The notes below the pieces were generated by a model. It saw only the letters and a program-made list of their open reading frames with translations, ran no database searches and was not told the DNA's origin. Below are positions 6,619 to 8,191 of a stretch of DNA of 8,191 bases, in pieces (position 1 is the stretch's first letter; the number at the start of each line of letters is the position of its first letter). The DNA is from Chromatiales bacterium (GTDB lineage Bacteria; Pseudomonadota; Gammaproteobacteria; Chromatiales; Chromatiaceae), in NCBI GenBank assembly GCA_022360595.1, contig JAKSCN010000157.1, positions 1-8,191 on the forward strand. Reading direction: 5' to 3'. The position numbers were made by a program, and so were the translations under genes.

Positions 6619-7047
6619 ATGGCTATAGAAATTACGTTTTTAGTATTTGTATTATTCTTTGTTGCTCTAATTGTTGCATTAATAGGTAGGCGAGGTTATT
6701 TAGGGGAATTAGGAGAAGAATTCTCCTGTAAAATAACCAGTAGTGAAGCGAATGAGTTATCGTGGATTCCTTTTATTGTGGAGCAGTCTTCAAAGCCTAA
6801 TAACTTATTTGTTAGCATTTCTAAAGTTGGAGTTTTTGATAACAGGATAGTGGTGAGTTATATTTTTCCTTTTCGGTTTTTATTACCATCTATCTCTATT
6901 GATAGAGAGGAAATAAGTTCATGCTCGCTTTCCAAAAAACTTGGTTTTGAGTTTGTTGTTGTTAAACTGAAAAGATTTACTGAGGGTAATATATGGTTCC
7001 CATTACGATTCCAAAGTAATCTTGAAAAGCTATTAACAAAAACATAA
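6619..7047 (+). CDS. Small membrane-anchored protein of unknown function (possible PH-like domain)
   Basis: 142 residues. Residues 5-22 form a single strongly hydrophobic segment followed by GRR, so the protein is probably anchored with its C-terminal part in the cytoplasm. The rest is rich in beta-forming residues. FPFRFLLPSISIDREEI (83-99), then a final stretch with FPLR and LEKLL (127-139), resemble small bacterial PH/GRAM-like membrane proteins in which an 'I-x-I-x-x-E-x-I' strand is followed by a C-terminal helix. That likeness is an impression, not a family assignment. GGAGG at 6610-6614, four bases before the ATG, is an excellent ribosome binding site, and the ATG lies nine bases after the stop of the remnant upstream, so both were probably once one operon. 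The gene is clearly AT-richer than pta-ackA, which suggests recent acquisition. An immunity or accessory role for the lost upstream gene is speculation. Confidence 0.8.
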   Translation: MAIEITFLVFVLFFVALIVALIGRRGYLGELGEEFSCKITSSEANELSWIPFIVEQSSKPNNLFVSISKVGVFDNRIVVSYIFPFRFLLPSISIDREEISSCSLSKKLGFEFVVVKLKRFTEGNIWFPLRFQSNLEKLLTKT

Positions 7048-7053
7048 AGAACT

Positions 7054-7083
7054 AAAAAAGCCTGCGTTTGGCAGGCCTTTTTT
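7054..7083. terminator. Bidirectional intrinsic terminator between convergent genes
   Basis: GCCTGC (7060-7065) pairs with GCAGGC (7071-7076) around GTTTG. A six-A run precedes and a six-T run follows, extending the stem with one bulged C (7077). It can therefore end the plus-strand gene at 7047 and the minus-strand yaiL, whose stop is at 7157. Confidence 0.88.
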
Positions 7084-7156
7084 CTTACTCTCAAAATAAC
7101 TGCTTTCACCAGAAGGATGTGCAAGAGAGGCTGGTGCCTACAGGTGTAAGGTAAGC

Positions 7157-7696
7157 TTACCACATAAGATCATCAGGTACCTTGAACTCTGCATAAGGAT
7201 CATCCTCATCCTCTACTCTTTCGTTCTGATTATTCACGATGACACAATCAGCGGCGCGTAAGCTGATCTTCTCAGCGACCCCCGCGGGAACAACCTCGTA
7301 CCGATTATCCAGTTTGACAATGGCTAGCTGACCGCGGCTGAGCTGGCCGTGTTGTTGGTCGTTAACATAGATACGTTGAATTTTGTTGTCGTCACTGAAG
7401 TTGTAGGCGATTTCGCCCTCTTCAAGCACCAGGCGGTTCATCTCGATGAGTTGTCGAATCTGAGCCATAATTGCCTTGTGGTTGGCCTCTTCATTCTTCT
7501 GTCGGTTCAGCTCCCGGTCGCGCGCCGCGTCTAGGGCTCTTGCTTCGCGTGCTAAGCGGGTCGCTTCATCTTCCTGCCGCTTTTTGCTGTGACGTTGCTC
7601 TTTCTCCTTACGCTGTTTGGCTTTTTTGGCCTTGTTAACCTTGTTTTCGTCAGTCAGGCCGGCTTTCAGGAGTTGCTCTTGGAGTGAATTTGCCAC
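7157..7696 (-). CDS. yaiL: DUF2058 (YaiL-type) conserved protein
   Basis: 179 residues, the usual size of this gammaproteobacterial family; E. coli YaiL is the reference member. Its molecular function is not established. Family marks are an N-terminal LQEQLLKAGL (5-14), a long highly charged Lys/Arg/Glu helix (about 18-75) likely to be a coiled coil or nucleic-acid-contacting arm, QLIEMNR (82-88), a compact beta-rich domain (about 90-155), and the invariant acidic tail DDPYAEFKVPDDLMW (165-179). The start is GTG at 7696-7694, with AAGG seven bases upstream; a nearby ATG is out of frame. It follows the pilin gene on the same strand after 78 bases and probably has its own promoter. A cytoplasmic location is expected. 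Confidence 0.93.
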   Translation of the reverse strand: MANSLQEQLLKAGLTDENKVNKAKKAKQRKEKEQRHSKKRQEDEATRLAREARALDAARDRELNRQKNEEANHKAIMAQIRQLIEMNRLVLEEGEIAYNFSDDNKIQRIYVNDQQHGQLSRGQLAIVKLDNRYEVVPAGVAEKISLRAADCVIVNNQNERVEDEDDPYAEFKVPDDLMW

Positions 7697-7727
7697 ATCA
7701 GTACCTTATGTCATCTGTCGTCAGATA

Positions 7728-7756
7728 AAGTTAGCACGCTATCGATACACTGTGAA
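7728..7756 (-). promoter_or_regulatory. Candidate promoter of yaiL
   Basis: On the minus strand TTCACA (7756-7751) and TAACTT (7733-7728) are 17 bases apart. The -10 is preceded by TGC, giving the extended form TGnTAnnnT. Transcription would start near 7721, leaving a leader of about 25 bases before the GTG. A small ATCTG/CAGAT inverted repeat (7713-7717, 7722-7726) lies at the start point. No terminator is visible after the pilin gene, so read-through from it is also possible. Confidence 0.45.
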
Positions 7757-7774
7757 CGATGAATTTTGCGATTG

Positions 7775-8191
7775 CTATGACCGGCAAGCTGGGGGTAAGA
7801 ACTTGTTCTCAATGTCGGTTCTGTTTTCGCCGATGGGCTCCATGCCATTGGGTGCCTCATCATAGCCACACAACCAGGAGAAGGGGCTTGTCGGGCTGCC
7901 GGTAACAACAATAGGGCGCAGGGTCAGCTTCTTGTCTTTGAGGTGCTGATTGATCTTGTTGCCCAGACTGACATGAATTGCGCCGTCAGCGACTTCTATC
8001 CCTTGAACATAGTTGCCCAATAGGTATTTGGCCTCTGGCGCGCCGGCTTGTTCGTTGTTAGCCGGAAACACACCTTTGTGTTTGTAATACTCTTTAATAC
8101 CCGGTTTAAGTTCGGTGGCCAAAGTCAGTGCTTCGGTGATCTGTGACCTTATCGTATAGTCTTGGTAAGCCGGTATTGCGATACCAGCCAA
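7775..8191 (-). CDS. Type IV pilin (major-pilin type), C-terminal part
   Basis: The gene enters from the right edge; 138 codons and the TAG at 7777-7775 are present. The first residues, LAGIAIPAYQDYTIRSQ, are the second half of the conserved pilin N-terminal helix (normally ...GILAAIAIPAYQDYTIRSQ). The leader peptide, the cleavage glycine, Phe1/Glu5 and the start codon lie outside; the TTG at the edge is an internal leucine, not a start. The globular domain has a cysteine pair, C108 in WLCGY and C136 in LPPACRS (fragment numbering), enclosing a 27-residue D-loop ending TDIENKFLPPACR, as in PilA-type pilins assembled at the inner membrane for twitching, adhesion or DNA uptake. Adding the missing N-terminus gives roughly 160 residues, normal for the family. 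pilA is likely, but other structural pilins share these features, so no symbol is given. Confidence 0.92.
   Translation of the reverse strand: MAGIAIPAYQDYTIRSQITEALTLATELKPGIKEYYKHKGVFPANNEQAGAPEAKYLLGNYVQGIEVADGAIHVSLGNKINQHLKDKKLTLRPIVVTGSPTSPFSWLCGYDEAPNGMEPIGENRTDIENKFLPPACRS

Noticed and set aside
6321..6689. 122-codon plus-strand ORF from a TTG
   Set aside because: Only its first 45 or so residues look like protein. The rest is C/W/F-rich and runs into the well-supported gene at 6619. It is better explained as the first frame of a frameshifted remnant.

Overview
The window looks like chromosomal DNA of a gammaproteobacterium. The evidence is a long three-part phosphate acetyltransferase of the E. 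coli Pta type coupled to ackA, a YaiL-type DUF2058 protein ending in the family's DDPYAxFKVPDDLMW tail, and a type IV pilin with a C-terminal disulfide loop. The last loop residues (TDIENKFLPPACR) recall environmental Chromatiales/Thiotrichales-like pilins, but I cannot name a genus.

Layout. (1) Bases 1-2209, minus strand: a 633-residue exported protein built from about sixteen copies of a TP-x-x-V-Y/F motif. It overlaps by 4 bases the start of a membrane-anchored sensor that runs off the left edge. (2) Bases 2210-2780: a 570-base gap before the divergent pta gene. It holds a possible 50-codon minus-strand ORF, a possible fossil of a coding or insertion-sequence end, a perfect 12+12 base inverted repeat, and candidate promoters. 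(3) Bases 2781-6070, plus strand: the pta-ackA operon (ATGA overlap), closed by a strong intrinsic terminator at 6148-6182. (4) Bases 6183-7047: an AT-richer insert with what looks like a frameshifted gene remnant. Eleven bases after the remnant's stop codon begins a small membrane-anchored protein of unknown function with an excellent ribosome binding site. (5) A bidirectional terminator at 7054-7083 separates it from two minus-strand genes, yaiL (GTG start) and the C-terminal part of a type IV pilin that enters from the right edge.

How the genes work together. Pta and AckA interconvert acetyl-CoA, acetyl phosphate and acetate, making ATP in the process. The repeat protein and sensor are translationally coupled, and I infer that they form one periplasmic sensing unit. 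The repeat protein is the most unusual item: its motifs have a second-order period, four blocks of four units. I do not recognise it as a named family. The remaining genes are unrelated neighbours.
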